The notes under the pieces: model-generated
Seen by the model: the letters and a program-made list of their open reading frames with translations, nothing else
Databases searched by the model: none
Told to the model about the DNA's origin: nothing
Translations under genes and position numbers: made by a program
Assembly (NCBI RefSeq): GCF_000226095.1
Contig: NC_016475.1
Location: forward strand, 2,728,001-2,792,000
Reading direction: 5' to 3'
DNA: 64,000 nt
Source of the DNA: Thermothelomyces thermophilus ATCC 42464
Lineage: Eukaryota; Ascomycota; Sordariomycetes; Sordariales; Chaetomiaceae
Part shown: one piece after another, positions 9,150 through 22,314 of the stretch
Position numbering within the stretch: the stretch's first letter is position 1
Layout: each line of letters opens with the position of its first letter

Positions 9150-10704
9150 CTAATGGCTCTTCTCAGCGGCGTTCTTCAGAAGCTTCTGGCTTATCGCCCC
9201 GGTCTGCACGCGGGAAGGGTTCTGCAAAGCTTTCTGCACCAGGGCCTGCGTGGCCTTGGGCATCCGCAATCGGTGGCCCGCAACAAGAGCTCCCGTCAAC
9301 AGGGCAAGTGCACCGGCTTGGTGAGCAGCGGCAAGCGAGATGGGGACCAAGTACAGGAGAGTAGTGATGCCGAGCGTAACCTGCGTCAGGGCCAGATGCA
9401 GGAGGCCGGTGACGCCCTTGCGCACGTCCTTGGGCATCGCAGCCTTGACGCGGCCTGTCCGGCTGTAGAGAAAGAGGGCAACGACGGCAGCAAAGGTAGT
9501 CGTGGCGAGGATGCGATGGTCGAGCTGGACGAGCGAGGGGTTCTCGAGCATGTTGCGCCACCAGAGGTCGGAGCCATCCTCCTTGCGGCTGTAAAACTTG
9601 TCAAACAGCTCGGATTTGGGGGGCGTGAGCCCGGTGCCCATCATCGGAAACTCGTTGTAGATGAGACCGGCGTCGAGACCTGCGACCAGGGCGCCTGAGA
9701 GGACGGTGGTGAAGATGAGCACCGTCAGGCCGGCCACAGATCTGCGAAGCACGTTCAGGGCGGGCGACTTCAGCGCGGCAATTGCCTTGGCAGCGGCTTC
9801 GGGATCCCGGAGGAGGCGGTGCGTACGGAGCACTCCGAGGCCGGAGAGAAGCATCCATGAGTAGCAAACGACGGCGGTCGCGAGGTGAACGGTCAGGCGG
9901 TATTGGCTGACCCGGGGATGGGAACCAGGAGCAAACAGATCATCCTTCAGGCCGGACTTTACCATCCACCACCCGATGAATCCCTGGAACCCGATAAGCG
10001 CCGAGATGCCGACCAAGTTGACAGCCATCCGGGGGGTTACCCGACGGCGAGCAATGAAGTAGATGGTCGGTAGCACAAAGGTGAGGCCGACGATGCGACC
10101 CCAGAGACGATGGGTCCACTCCATAAAGTAGATCTTCTTGAACTCGGCCAGGTCCATGTGCGGGTTGAGCAGTTTGAACTCCGGGGAGGCGCGGTACTTG
10201 TCAAATTCGGACTGCCAGTCGGCATCGGACATGGGCGGCAGAGAGCCCGTGACGGGTTTCCATTCCGTGATGCTCAACCTGCGGCATGGTTAGACTCCCA
10301 AAAAGAGAAGCCAGATGCGGGAAGGCCACATACCCAGACTCTGTCAACCTAGTCAAGCCCCCGAAGATCACAATGCCGAAGACGCTCACGGCGCTGCCCA
10401 CGAGCCAGTAGCCCACGACCTTTGCATTGGTTTCTGGGAATGACGAGGACCGACCAGAACTCTGGGAAGGAGCCGATGGTGCTGCGGGCTTCGCAGACTC
10501 CGCAAGCTTGCTGCTCAGCGACGCAACGGGACTCTTTGACTCGGCTGTTGCTGTCGAGGCATAACTCCTCCGAACAGCTCTCGAGAGCTGCAGGACTCGG
10601 GACGGAGAGGCCGGAACCCGCCGTCGCCAACAGGGGCCGCAGGCCAGAGGCACCCGAGAAAGGTTCGCAGAGGCTCTACGTAGGCCGAGCTGGAAGAAGG
10701 CCAT
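9150..10704 (-). CDS. cox15: Haem A synthase Cox15
   Basis: Exons 10704-10334 and 10278-9150, with a 55-bp intron (donor GTATGT, acceptor CCGCAG), give 499 aa, normal for fungal Cox15. The enzyme oxidises the C8 methyl of haem O to make haem A for cytochrome c oxidase and sits in the mitochondrial inner membrane. The first ~55 residues are Arg/Ser/Ala-rich with almost no acids, a mitochondrial presequence. The splice rebuilds the signature [21 protein letters not shown] block, where the intron splits a Gly codon. Haem-ligand histidines are visible in MEWTHRLWGR (about residue 180), QYRLTVHLATA, LVQLDHRILA and AAHQAGALALLTG. About eight hydrophobic helices are present. The protein is complete, with no anomalies. 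Confidence 0.96.
10279..10333 (-). other. Intron of cox15
   Basis: GTATGT...CCGCAG on the minus strand, 55 bp; its removal restores the conserved [10 protein letters not shown] motif. Confidence 0.92.
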
Positions 10705-11413
10705 TTCTCTGGCTTGCGCCGGTGGCGGTTGCTGTTTGGGAGCTGCTTTCGGTCCCGAAGCTCACATCGAACCGGAGATTCGAATGCTCGGCACCCTGTA
10801 AAATCCGCCAGAAAATCAGCCCACCATTCATCGAGCTTTAAGGGCGTAGCCACGTGCGGGACCCACCACCTCCCCCACGCTGCGGGTTCGGGTCGTGTGC
10901 GCGCGATTTGCACCTTTCTCACCAAGCAAGTGAAAGCTAGACCAATCATTTGATAGCCAATGCCAAGCTTCCGAGTCCAAACCCTCTCTTGGCTCGCAGT
11001 TGGCCGCTTTGGTATCCTACTTTCTTATAGCCCAGATAATCTCTCCAACCTTTTCGCTCCTCTAACTAATCTAATCAATTGCGGCAACCAGACCTCCTCG
11101 CAGGGATGGCAACAACAACAGCGTATCACGAATTAAATGGTCCATCCAGAAACCATTCTATAGTTGTAAGATCTGCTGAAGCCCATTCGAGCTCCCGGCC
11201 ACTTGACATTTCAGAATCGATATCACGCTACACGTACAATTTTGCCTGGCTTCACACACAGAGATTCGCATGATCCTGAGGGGGGAATGCTTCCCGGCTG
11301 CACTTCGACAGCATTCAGACCAGGACTGTCTGTCAACCGATTTCCAATCACGCTTTGGCGCCAGGCGTCACAGCTCGACAATCATCAAACTCCCGCATTC
11401 CAGACCTCACACA
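10705..11413. other. Intergenic region between cox15 and the left transposon block
   Basis: About 700 bases of normal base composition holding the cox15 promoter. No gene is recognised. It ends at a TA dinucleotide duplicated at both ends of the transposon. Confidence 0.6.
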
Positions 11414-11415
11414 TA

Positions 11416-11512
11416 TACCCAGTGGTTAGTTGCTAACTAATTAGTTCAGGACTACCACCTGTCTCCCGACAGGTAGGGCCAAAACCCCCAGACATACCAA
11501 TATAGCCAGACA
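11416..11512 (+). repeat. Left 97-bp terminal inverted repeat
   Basis: Begins TACCCAGTGGTTAGTTGCT and matches the reverse complement of 22315-22411 at 90 of 97 positions by direct reading. All seven differences are transitions. It includes a CCACCTGTC/GACAGGT inner hairpin. Confidence 0.95.
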
Positions 11513-11741
11513 CATCACCACCAAATTTCCTATACATTCGTGTCTTTATAAAAGGTACTATCAAGTTTAATTTAAGTTTAATTACCCTTATAACAATAGC
11601 CTTAAATAGCTATAAATAGTTTAATTATAAATTAGGCTCTAAAAAGCTTAAAAATGTAGTAAAATTTAATTTTACCTAGTTATAACTAATCAAATAATAG
11701 GTTATATAACTTACCTTTATCTCCCTCTCCCTCTATATTAT

Positions 11742-12197
11742 TGTAACAAACCTAACTCAGACTTCTTCTAAAAGGGTTCAAACAAAAGTAGATTGAGCGG
11801 GACAAGCAGGCAGGTCGTCTAAGGGATTTGGTAAAGCCAAAGGGTTCATAACAACACTAGAGTTATCTCTTACAGTAGTTAACAACGATGCTTGGTATAA
11901 GTACTGTGATTATAAGTTACTATTACTAGTAAACTCCCAGAGTCTACTATAACGAGTGACTATTTATATATATATATACTTCTGTCGATCGCTTATGGTC
12001 CCCTTCTATCCTGTTCTTAGATTGCCTTCGGTAGCTAGCTATCCTCTGCTATCTTTCCCTTTTTAGTAATTGTTTGCCTGTAGTAGCCTGCGCTCCCTAG
12101 TGATCCTGTGTTAGTCTTACTTCGTGCCCTTCTTGATTGGTGGCTTATTTAGCTTGCTATACCCTATTAGGTCGTGGTATATAGTTGGCTTGTAATA
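11742..12197 (-). repeat. LTR, copy A (3' LTR in element orientation), U3 type I
   Basis: 456 bp, from TGTAACAAACC to TTGTAATA as read on +. The termini are RIP-altered forms of TGTGACG...TGACA. Confidence 0.93.
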
Positions 12198-12313
12198 CGA
12201 TGCCCCCTCTTTAGGGCTTTTGACCTGAAAGCTTCTTATAACTTGTTTTAAGTATTACTAATACCCCCTTTTCCTAGTAGGTAATATCCTTCTTTTATTA
12301 ACTTCCTTTTGCT

Positions 12314-12991
12314 ATAGCTAATTATATTCCTAGGAATTATTATAATCTTAAACGCGAATAATATACTATTATAATTAAGATTAAGTAAGAGGATTATAAG
12401 GTTGCTATACCTTATAAGTATTATTAGAATATAAAGCTATAAAAGCGTTATATAATGATAGAAGGTTTAAACAAATATTAAAACTATATTTATATAGGCA
12501 AGAAGTATAGTAGTCTAAATATTATAAATATCTATAGGTTCCTTATTATTTTCCTTTATAGTCTTAGGTTACTAACTATCTTAGTCCTTTCGAATTTGTT
12601 AGAGCAAGAGAAGGTTTTAAGGGAGATTACTAGGACTAAGGTATTACTTACTTAGATACTAAGCCGTTTAAGTCGATTACGTCATTTATAATAATCCCTA
12701 TATAATCGTAGTACCGAAGTTTTTCGTCATAGTATAGCTCGTCTAGAGGAGGAAGAAGAGCTAGATACTCCTCCGCCGATATCGGAGATATAGACCCTTA
12801 TAGGTTAGGCTTAGGCGTTAGGTGCTTTTGACGTACTTAATTAGGAGTTAATTAGGTTAAATCCTGGTCCTAATTCTAGTAGGTTCCCTTCTTTTTCTAT
12901 TAGGGAATAGGCTTTAGAGCTAGTTCTTATAGCTAGTTAGGATTTTACTAGTAGAACTACTTTAGTTTCTTAGGGCAATTTAGGTTCTTAA
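12314..12991 (+). pseudogene. Antisense Zn2Cys6-like/coiled-coil gene of the LTR element, copy A
   Basis: 678-bp frame opposite to pol, co-linear and same length as the copy at 59143-59820. The start ATG has become ATA (12314-12316) and the terminal TGA has become TAA (12989-12991). Preserved stretches include RLEEEEELDTPPPISE and SRLSRLR. A TACTAAC branch site followed by TATCTTAG, as in the other type I copy, suggests an intron. The 3' ~120 bases overlap the 3' end of pol, which ends on the minus strand near 12870. Function unknown; see the copy at 59143 for the fuller description. Confidence 0.7.
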
Positions 12992-15900
12992 TAGGTTCTT
13001 ATAAGTTATCTTCTAGTCTAAAATTAAGCTATTTAACTAGGTACTATAGTTCTCCGTTAATAATATATAAATCTAGAATTTCTTTGACGTCCTATTCTTC
13101 CTCTTTGTCCTCTACTTTAATATATATAATAACTTTGGCGTTCTTTAGTGCTAGTTCGAGAAGTAAAATATAAAAAACATCTATCTATAGTTATATAGAT
13201 GATGGTAACGATAGTCGATAGTTAGATATTAAAATTCGTTCTTTGATAACGAAGGGTCTAACCTTCTTAAAGTCTAGCTTTATACTTAGTCGTTTAGTTT
13301 GTAAGTTTTATACAATTAGGTAGACTTTATCTCCCTTCTCTAAGCGAGGTCCCTTGAGCCTATATTTATTGTAGTAGTTCTTTATTCTAGTCTTAACAAA
13401 CTCGAGTTCCTTTTTAAGCTTTTTATATAGTACGTACATTTGTTCCGCTTTGACTACTACTTTTGGCACTATGACCTCTAGTCCTTGCCTAAGGTCTGCT
13501 TTATATTTATAGTTTGCAAAGAACGGTATAACTTTAGTCGTTTCTATTAGTATTATATTATAAGCGAGTTATACTATTAGTAATAGTATAACCTAGTTAT
13601 CTTACTAGTAGTTAACATAAGAACGGAGATACTACTTGATAACTTGGTTTAGTTGCTCCGTTTGTCTGTTAGTCTACAGGTGATATGCTGTTAATAGCTT
13701 GCTATTAACGCCTAATTATTGCATTAACGCTTGCTAGAACTTTAATACGAACTTGGTGTCTCTATCGGTGATCTATTCTTGCGGCTAAGTATATACTAAT
13801 ATAACTTGCCAATAGATTACGTCTACTAACTGTTCCGCTATCTAGGACTTCTTATAGGGAAAGAAGTATGCCTATTTAGTTAGGCGATCTACTATAGTAA
13901 GAATACTATTATAGATTACTTCTATAGCCGTGTCCTTAGATTCTAGCAGCTTTATAATGAAGTCTATTATAACTAAACTCTATAGTTTGTTAGCTATTAG
14001 CAATAGCTAAAGTAGCCTATACGGCTTATATCATGCCGTTTTACTTTGATTGTAAATATTATAGTTCTATATAACTTCCTTAACTCGTACTATTAACTAT
14101 AGAAAGTCGTAATGTTTCCTAACTTGTGCGATAGTCTTCGTAACTCCTTTATATCCTCCGAGTTTCGACTCGTAGAGTTCTTAAATTATTTGTAGCTATT
14201 GATCCCTATTATAGATATATACTTTGCCTTAGTACTAGAGTTTCCTATCTTTTTCTTTTCTTTACTCTATTAGGTACTACTGGTCTAGGTACTACTTAAT
14301 ACTATATCTTGTTAATCCTTTCTTCTCAAAAGATTACGTAACATTCTAGGAACGAGTTAAGTAGATTATCTTCTATAGGTGTCTACATTTCGTAATATAG
14401 CGTTCCGTCTATTTGTTCCTTAAATAACGGTAGTATTGTTTCTATTCGTCCTTCCGTATAATTCGTTTGTTAGCTTAAGATATCTACTCGTACGTTCTCT
14501 TTGCCCTTCTTATAGTAGATCTTAAAGTTAAATTCCGTAAGGAATTCTACCTATCGTATTTATCGTCTGTTAAGCTCCTTCGTCGTTATAAAGTATCGTA
14601 AATTCTTATAGTCTATATATACTTATACCGGTTTAATCGTACTACCAAGGTATGGTTGCCATTCCTTAAAAGCTTTAATAATCGTAAGTAGTTCTATATT
14701 ATAGATTGGATAATTAAGATATAGTCCATTAAGCTTCTTTAAAAAGAAGACTATAAGATATAGCTTTCTTTGTTCGTCTCATTATCCTAGTTATCCTCTA
14801 ATAGTATAGTCTAAAGCGTCCATTTCTACCTTAAATAGCTTCTTAGGATTTGGTAATACTAGTACTAGATCTTTAGTAATAGTATTATAGATCTACGTAA
14901 ATGCTTGCTTGTACTATTCTTCCCATTAGAATTTAGCGTTCTTCCTAGTAAGTTCGTATAAAGATTATATAATCGCTCCGAAATTTCTAATAAATATCCG
15001 GTAGAAGTTTACAAATCTAATAAAGCTTCGTACTTCCGTAACTAACGTTAGTCATAGCCAATTCTTAATAGCTTTAACCTTTAAAGGTTCTATCTAAATT
15101 TGTCCTAGAGATATCTTATATCCCAAAAACACCGTCTTCCTAATATAGAATTCGCTCTTTTCCTTGTTAACTAATAGTTTATACATGTATAGCGCGTCTA
15201 GCACTGCTTTTACGTACTTCCGGTATTTGTCTATCGTCTTAGAGAAGATAAGTATATCGTCGAGATAACATACCGTAAATTTGTCAAGAAAGGGTTAGAT
15301 AGCTTGATTAATTAGGGCTTGGAATGTTGCTGGCGCGTTTATAAGTCCGAATAGCATGACGAGGTACTTATAGTAGCTATAGGGTATCCTAAAGGCCGTT
15401 TTCTACTTATCGCCTTCTTTAATCTATATATAGTTATAGGCCGATAGCAAGTTAAGATATATAAAATATTAAGCTCTTATTAACTAATCTCGGAGCCGTA
15501 AGATTAGCGGTAACAGGTATTAGTTTTTTATAGTCTATTTGTTAAATTACTAATAGTTAATATATAACTATAGCTTTCCGTCTTTCTTAGGCATAAACAG
15601 GATTAGATAGCCTACTAGCGATATCGATAGGCAGATATATCCTCTTCAAAGGTTCTCCTCTAAATATTACTTAAGTTCTTTATTCTAAGTCTAGCTTATA
15701 TAATGGATCTTAAAGAACTTTAGTTATGCTCCTTCCTTAAGCTTGATCTTGTAATTCTATAGGCTATGTTCTAGTAGTCCTTTTAGATGTTTCGGTTCGA
15801 ATGCTAGGTATCCTTTGTATTCCTTCGGTACTTCCCTAGTCTTGTCTCGTCTCTTGGTTTTCTAATAGTATACGAACTTAGTTCCGTCTATAGCGATACT

Positions 15901-18868
15901 AGCGATTTCTCCTATCTTAACCTACTACTCTAATTACAGTGCTCTATATTTGTCAATAGAGAGAATAGCTATTAGTGGTTTAGCTCGTTCCTTCTATTAT
16001 AACGTTAGTGTCGTTATACCGCTTCTTCTAGAGTCTGTAATAGTCTGCCTACTACTATCTGTCTCTTGTAGTAGATCTGTAGGATATGCCTTCCCCTAAG
16101 CATCGTCTGCTTGCAATCTTTACACGCTCCCTATCTTGCTAGTTAAATACGACTCTATTTAGGGTCGCAGGAAGCTACCATTCTTCTAGCTAATATTTAG
16201 GTCGTAATCTTTATATTATAGTAACCTTAATATTATATCTTTATTGTTACCTATATCTATAATACTAGATATAATTATTATAGTCTTCCTTGCTATAGTA
16301 ATATCGATTAGTTTAATCTTCTTATATACCTATTATATTAGAAATAGCCCTTTGACTATGTTATACTTCCGCTTTATTCTCTAGGGTATCTATAGCTAAT
16401 TTATAAGTGTTAGTAAAATCAGGTTTATCTCTACTCCATTATTTACTAGTACGAGCATTTCGTACTATTTCTATTATACTATTATCTATAGTCGCTTATC
16501 TTACCGCCATTGTCTAAAGATTATAGCGATTTCCTATATTTCTACCGGGAGGTCTTGATATAGTAGTCTCTTACGCTAGTTCCTCCTATACTACGCTACC
16601 ACCTGCCACTATATAGGCGTTAATAGTTTCTAGGCCCCTCGAAGGGCCTTAACCTATTTCCTAGGTTAGTACTAACCTCTTTAGTTGTTCGGCTAATAGC
16701 GGCTTCGTCGATCGTACTCATTTCCGTAAGCCATTAAGTGCTTATAACTTTCTACTATTAAGTCCGTTCTACTTTCTGTCGTACGTGCTATAGCTTTATC
16801 TAAAGCTCCCGAATTTGCGATTTCTTTTTGTCTACGTAATAGAGGTAATCGTTACTCTAGTACAAGTCCTATATATCTTGTCCTGTTCTGTAGTACCTAG
16901 GCTAGGCTTATTTTAGAACTATTATAATGCCTTCTAGATTACGGGCTTCGATCTTCTAGAGTAATTCGGCCGCTCTATTTCCTATATTGTAGACCTATTT
17001 CATAGGGTATAAGCTTCTGTCCTTATTTCCTTGTCGGGTCGGCTAGTAATTGTTTTCGAATTTGTTATAGAAGTAGTATTAGCATCTATATGCTATATAC
17101 TAGAACTAGGGCACTTGTGTATATGCCTTATATTAAGGATATAGTTATATAGTGTTGCCTAGGAGGTACTAGAATTCTTTCCCGAATCCTTCCTATTATA
17201 TATAGACTATAGGTACCCTAATGCTAAGGTAGGAATATTTCTTCTAATAGCTTTCCTATATACGCTCGTCTTTTCTATAGTTCACGTATATAAACTAGTA
17301 TTCCAGGTTCTATATGTCGTTACTAAGTTACTAGTCGTCAAGGTACTTAGCGTAGCTATCAGGCCTATTATATATTATAGGCTATTCTCCTTTAATAGTT
17401 TCTACGATACATTAGAGTTCCCTTATCTCGTCCTTTATCTTATTACTCTATTAGACAAGTCGAATTAAGCGTCTATCCCGTTTACGTAGTTCCGTATTAA
17501 GCTAGAAAACTTTATTATAGTACTATTTGATTCATTCCCAGAGGAATAGAATATTAGGTCCGGGTTTTTCGATTCCTTAAGTATCGGTTATCTACGATCT
17601 ATCCTATCTCTATATAACCGTAAAACCCTATTACCTTAAGGCTAGGAGAATCGAAATTAGCGGTATATACTCTCCTACCGTATTCTATTTAGCAAGACCT
17701 ATCTCTAGGTCTATAGTAACCAGTTCGGAGTACGGTACTTGTTCGTCTTTACTATTACCATCATATCTAAGACTATCTATATCACTGCCCCTATCTTTGT
17801 AGCCTGTAGCTACTACTTTGATAACGTCCTTAGTAGTTTCGTCGATAACCGTAATTTCCTTTCTAGGGACTGTCGTCTACTCTTTCTTCGGGCTTTGACA
17901 TTCTCGCTTATAGTGCCCTTTCTTTCTATAGTTATAGTAGGTAATATTAGACTTGTCTTTAGTCGTCTTCTTCTAGTCCTGCTTTTATGCTATATCTATA
18001 TCTATAGCTCTAGGGTATATCCTATATAAGGTACTAACGTACGCTTGCTTTTTCTTATCGTTAGCCTTAACTATGGTTCCGTTTATTTGACCTTGTTTCT
18101 GCTACTCTCGTATATAGAGTCAATTATTAATTCTAATAGCCTATATAATATATTTATCCAGAGTCTTAGGCTAATTATACTTATATAGCTTATCTTTAAC
18201 CTTTTCCTTTAAGCTATTATGGAATAGTTATATTAACGCCTCGTTATTAAGCTAAGATTTAAGTATATCCTATCTAAACTATATAGCGTAAGAGGCTACT
18301 AACTTAGTCTATTAGAGATTAGCAAGTCTTTCTTATATATAAATCTTCTTGTCTTTGTCGTTAACCTTCCGAAGCTCTTCTTCGAAATAGTCATAGAATC
18401 GAAAGACTGCCTACGTAAACGCGTCTCGGTCGTCTTCGTCTTCCTTAGTAGGATAGTCATTCTATATAGGCTCGAACTATCTAAGTGCCTTGTCCTTTAG
18501 TCTTATAGCTATGTAGAGAACTTTGGCTTTATCATCTAGAAACTTGTCGTCATTAAGCCGGAAGTAGGATCGGAGGTTTATTAAGAATCCTACAAGGTCC
18601 TCCTTAGTTCCTCTATATTTACTAGGTAGTTCGATCTTAATATAGCTCGCTTTAGTGCCCTCGAGTACCTTGATTTTGGCGTAAGCCTCGTTAACTAGTT
18701 TCTATAAGTGCTTTTTGCCGTTCTCGAGTTCCTTAATTTAAGCTTAAGTAGCCTTATCTCTCTAGTCTAACTCCTAGATTCGTTAATAGAGTTAACCAAG
18801 CTAAGTAAGTAGCTATTCGGCTATAACGTTAGTAGCTATATTAATATTAAGGTCAAAGTTACCTCTAT
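12870..18868 (-). pseudogene. Gag-pol of chromovirus copy A, multiply interrupted
   Basis: From about 18,868 (gag start region, approximate) to the pol stop at about 12,870. The gag zinc knuckle reads Y-Y-N-Y-R-K-K-G-H-Y-K-R-E-C, in which Cys codons have become Tyr by G-to-A change. The RT active site YLDD is intact (15267-15256), in CYLDDILIFS. The integrase C-terminus and a chromodomain close the polyprotein. Stops in every frame exclude function. Confidence 0.85.
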
Positions 18869-18905
18869 TCTAAACTATAATAGAACAAAGGGAGTAATAG
18901 CAACG

Positions 18906-19361
18906 TATGACGAACCTAACTTAGACTTCTTCTAAAAGAGTTCAGACAAAGGTAGATTAAGTGGGATAAGTAGGCAGGTTGTCTAAGGGATTCGGTAAAG
19001 CCAAAGGGTTTATAATAATATTAGAGTTATCTCTTATGGTAGTTAATAACGATGCTTAGTATAAGTACTATAATTATAAGTTACTATTAGTAGTAAACTT
19101 CTAGAGTCTACTATAACGAGTGACTATTTATATGTATATATACTTCTGTTGATTGCTTATAGTCCCCTTCTATCCTATCCTTGGATTGCCTTTAGTAGCT
19201 AGCTATCCTCTGCTATCTTTCCCTTTTTAGCAATTGTTTGCCTGTGGTAGCCCGTGCTCCCTAGTGATCCCGTATTAGTCTTGCTTCGTGCTCTTCTTAA
19301 TTAGTGGCTCATTTAGCCTGCTATATCCTACCGGGTCGTGGTATATGGTTAGCTTGTAATA
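18906..19361 (-). repeat. LTR, copy A (5' LTR in element orientation), U3 type I
   Basis: 456 bp, from TATGACGAACC to TTGTAATA as read on +; followed directly by the ATTAT duplication. Confidence 0.93.
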
Positions 19362-19366
19362 ATTAT

Positions 19367-21270
19367 ACCCCTTATCCCTATTACTCTTAACACTCCTAAT
19401 TATAGTAATACCTTCTCTTTTAGCCTCTTAATAATAGCTATTATCTTCTATCCCTAGCGTTACTACTATAGACTTATAGGTATATCGCTTCTTAAATCTC
19501 TTAATGTTCTTAATAATAGCTATATATAGAGACTCCTTCTTACCCTTAGATAGAGATAATAACTTGATATCCTCTTCCTACCTATCTTTACTATCTATAA
19601 AGTCAAATCTGTCATCGTTGCTATTATTAATTAATATTATAATCGTACTATTAATCTATATCTTAGGACATTTAGGGGATAGGAGTTTGACTTCTGATAA
19701 CAGCTTAGCTAACTAGGGGATTAGGACTTCTTTTCTATCTCTAAAGTCGAAGAATACTAATAGCTAATGTTCCTTTAGTAGAACCTAGAGAAGGTCTTTA
19801 TCATTAAGAGAAAGATAATTGTTCTTATTAGTCTTTTCTAAGAATTTAATAAAGGTTACTATATAAAGGTAATACCTATTAGTACTAGGAATCTTATTCT
19901 CTAGGTGCCTTTTCTAGACTTTATATTCTTCCTTATACTTTTATTTAATCCGTTTAATAATAATATAGGTAGCTTTTTGGCTAATATCTCGAATTACCTC
20001 AGTACTCTTCTAAGCTTAGATCTCTTAAAACCGTTAAATCTATTAGATAGTTATATTTATTATAATCTCTCTTGTTAGCTTGATAAGTTAGCCTTATATT
20101 TTCTTAATAGATAGTATAGCTAGATAGGCTCTTTTATCTTTGGTAAAGTTATTTAGATATTTATATACTAGCTAACCCTTATTAACTATTAATATAATAT
20201 CTTAAAAGTATTCTTATATTAATAAACTAAAAAGCTTAAGATACTGTTCTTAAATATAGTTAATATCTTTTTTTATATATATCTATTACTTATTATTAAG
20301 AATTATTATAGAATATTTAATATTTATATTAGATAATATTTTCTCTTTAATTTAGTCTATTATAATATATTAGTTTAGTAGAAAAAGACTAGTCTTTTTA
20401 AATCCTATTATAATATTCTAGTATTTAAAACTAGTATCTTAGATTTCTTAGAATCCTCTAATAAAGTCTACCTAGATAAATATAAGATCGCCGTTTTAAA
20501 CTACCTATTAGGGATATTATTAATATACTTCCTTAAGATAATAAAAGACTCCTATATCTATTAGCTAGATAAAGTATATTAAATAGGGAGGGAAGAAGAT
20601 AATAATAATGTTAAACAAGAGGTAGTATTTATAAAGCTTAAGGTTATAATATCCTATAAAGTTATCTAGGATAAATAGTTAATATATATATTCTTCTAAT
20701 AGTATAGATATATAGATTAAATCTTTAGAAATAATATTATCTAAGTTAATAAAGTATATATTAAAAGTAGGACTAAAGTTATAATAGTTATAATTAAACT
20801 ATTCTTCAAAGCTTATATTATATTATTAGAACTTAGTATAGATAATAAAGAAGTATTTATTAAAATATTATATCTAATCTATTATAATCTTAATATTATT
20901 AAATACTATCTCTAACTTATAGAATTAAATCTCCTTATTAAGACTATTAATATCCTAATCTTCTAATAGCTACTATTTAAAGATATAAAATACTAAGGTA
21001 GTATTACTAATAGCATTTCCAATACTAATTATACTTATTAACTCTTAGTTATAAAGGTCTAGAATCTCTAGCTAATAAAATACTATAATAAGTATTTTAT
21101 ATTAGTATCTAGAAAAGGGAACTAACCTTCTTCTTCTTATCTATTTTAATTATTAAGATCTTAAACTATCTATTTAATATTATAAATATATATCTAGTTT
21201 TATCTATATTCTAATAGCTAGATATAGTAATCTTAAAGCTTTTAATAATATCCTTAAGCTTATTAAAGAA
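19367..21270 (-). pseudogene. Interior of the TIR transposon, degraded transposase region
   Basis: Very AT-rich, no open frame over about 70 codons. The minus-strand reading near its right end (FFNKLKDIIKSF, then NIDKT) suggests a pogo/DDE-type transposase, and DKKKKVSS follows. Weak assignment; everything else is unreadable. Confidence 0.4.
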
Positions 21271-21275
21271 CATCT

Positions 21276-21724
21276 TGTGACGAACCCAACTCAGACTTCT
21301 TCTGAAAGGGTCCAGACGGAGGTGGGTGAAGCAGGACAAGCAGGCAGGTCGTCTGAGGGATTCGGTGAAGCCAAAGGGTTCACAACAACACTTAGAGTTG
21401 TCTCTCACAGTAATCAGCAATGCTTGGTATGAGTACTGTGATTGTGATTGTTACCACTGGTGAACTTCCCAGAGTCCACCATAACGAGTGACTAGCTAGC
21501 TATATATACATAATTGTCTGTCCTTCTTCAATAGTTATCACCAGTACCACTCCTCCTTTCACTTCGTGATTCTGCGTTGTCGACGGTGACATGTTATTAT
21601 CACCAGTGAAGACCTTAGTCTTGGCGGTGATAATCTTCTGATTGGTCCGTCAAGTGATTGGCTGTCGGAATGTCCCGCGTCCTGGCTGCAGCCTGCCAGG
21701 CCGCCCATGTGCTTATTCGTGACA
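21276..21724 (-). repeat. Solo LTR, U3 type III, almost free of RIP
   Basis: 449 bp from TGTGACGAACC to TTCGTGACA, flanked by CATCT on both sides (21271-21275 and 21725-21729), so it is an insertion reduced by LTR-LTR recombination. Base composition is close to balanced while both flanks are extremely AT-rich. The first ~250 bp are shared with all other LTRs of the family. The rest is a different U3 with TCACC/GGTGA motifs. Confidence 0.95.
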
Positions 21725-22314
21725 CATCTCTAGTTCTTCTACCTACTACTTAGCTAAAAGTTAGTTTACTTTAACTAGTTTAAAAAATATCGGCTAAAAC
21801 TATAGATAATCCTATTTCTAATATAACTACTAGTACTTATTAATAGGAAGGTAGGGAAGATTATAATATACCTATAAATAGTTAATAATATCTTAGAGAA
21901 GATCTTTAGTAGCAAGAGAACTAGATTTGATAAGCTAATATATATATCCTTTAAGGGCCGAATCTTTATCGTTTCGAAGTAACCAAGGTCTTCTAACTAC
22001 GTTACTACTAGTAGCTAGAAGTCTAATATCCTTTAAAGACTTTAAGTGCTAGCTAACCTAGGTCTTTCTAGTCTTAAATAGCTAAGCCGTGTACCAAATA
22101 CTAGGTTACTTTCTATAGGGTAATCAGCTAGTTCGGTAGCGAGCTTAAGCGGTAAGGAGCCATTTAGCGGCCCGTATACTAGCCGGTTCCTAGATTTGGT
22201 CAGTTAGAGGTATTATATATAGGAGAGTAGGTTTAACTAGGCTTGTAGCAGTGGTTATATCTTTAAATATAGGGAGTTGGCTAGTAAAATTGGACGCGGA
22301 TTTGGACGTATACC

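Larger units (their letters stand above)
11742..19361 (-). mobile_element. Ty3/gypsy chromovirus copy A (7,620 bp), full length, RIP-mutated
   Basis: Two 456-bp LTRs (11742-12197, 18906-19361) are flanked by the 5-bp duplication ATTAT (11737-11741 and 19362-19366). Gag-pol runs on the minus strand: the gag zinc knuckle is near 17,895-17,950, RT with YLDD encoded at 15267-15256, RNase H and integrase follow, and a C-terminal chromodomain lies near 13,000-13,100. It is inserted in the TIR transposon. Many stops make it non-autonomous. An extra antisense frame (+) lies at 12314-12991. Confidence 0.92.
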
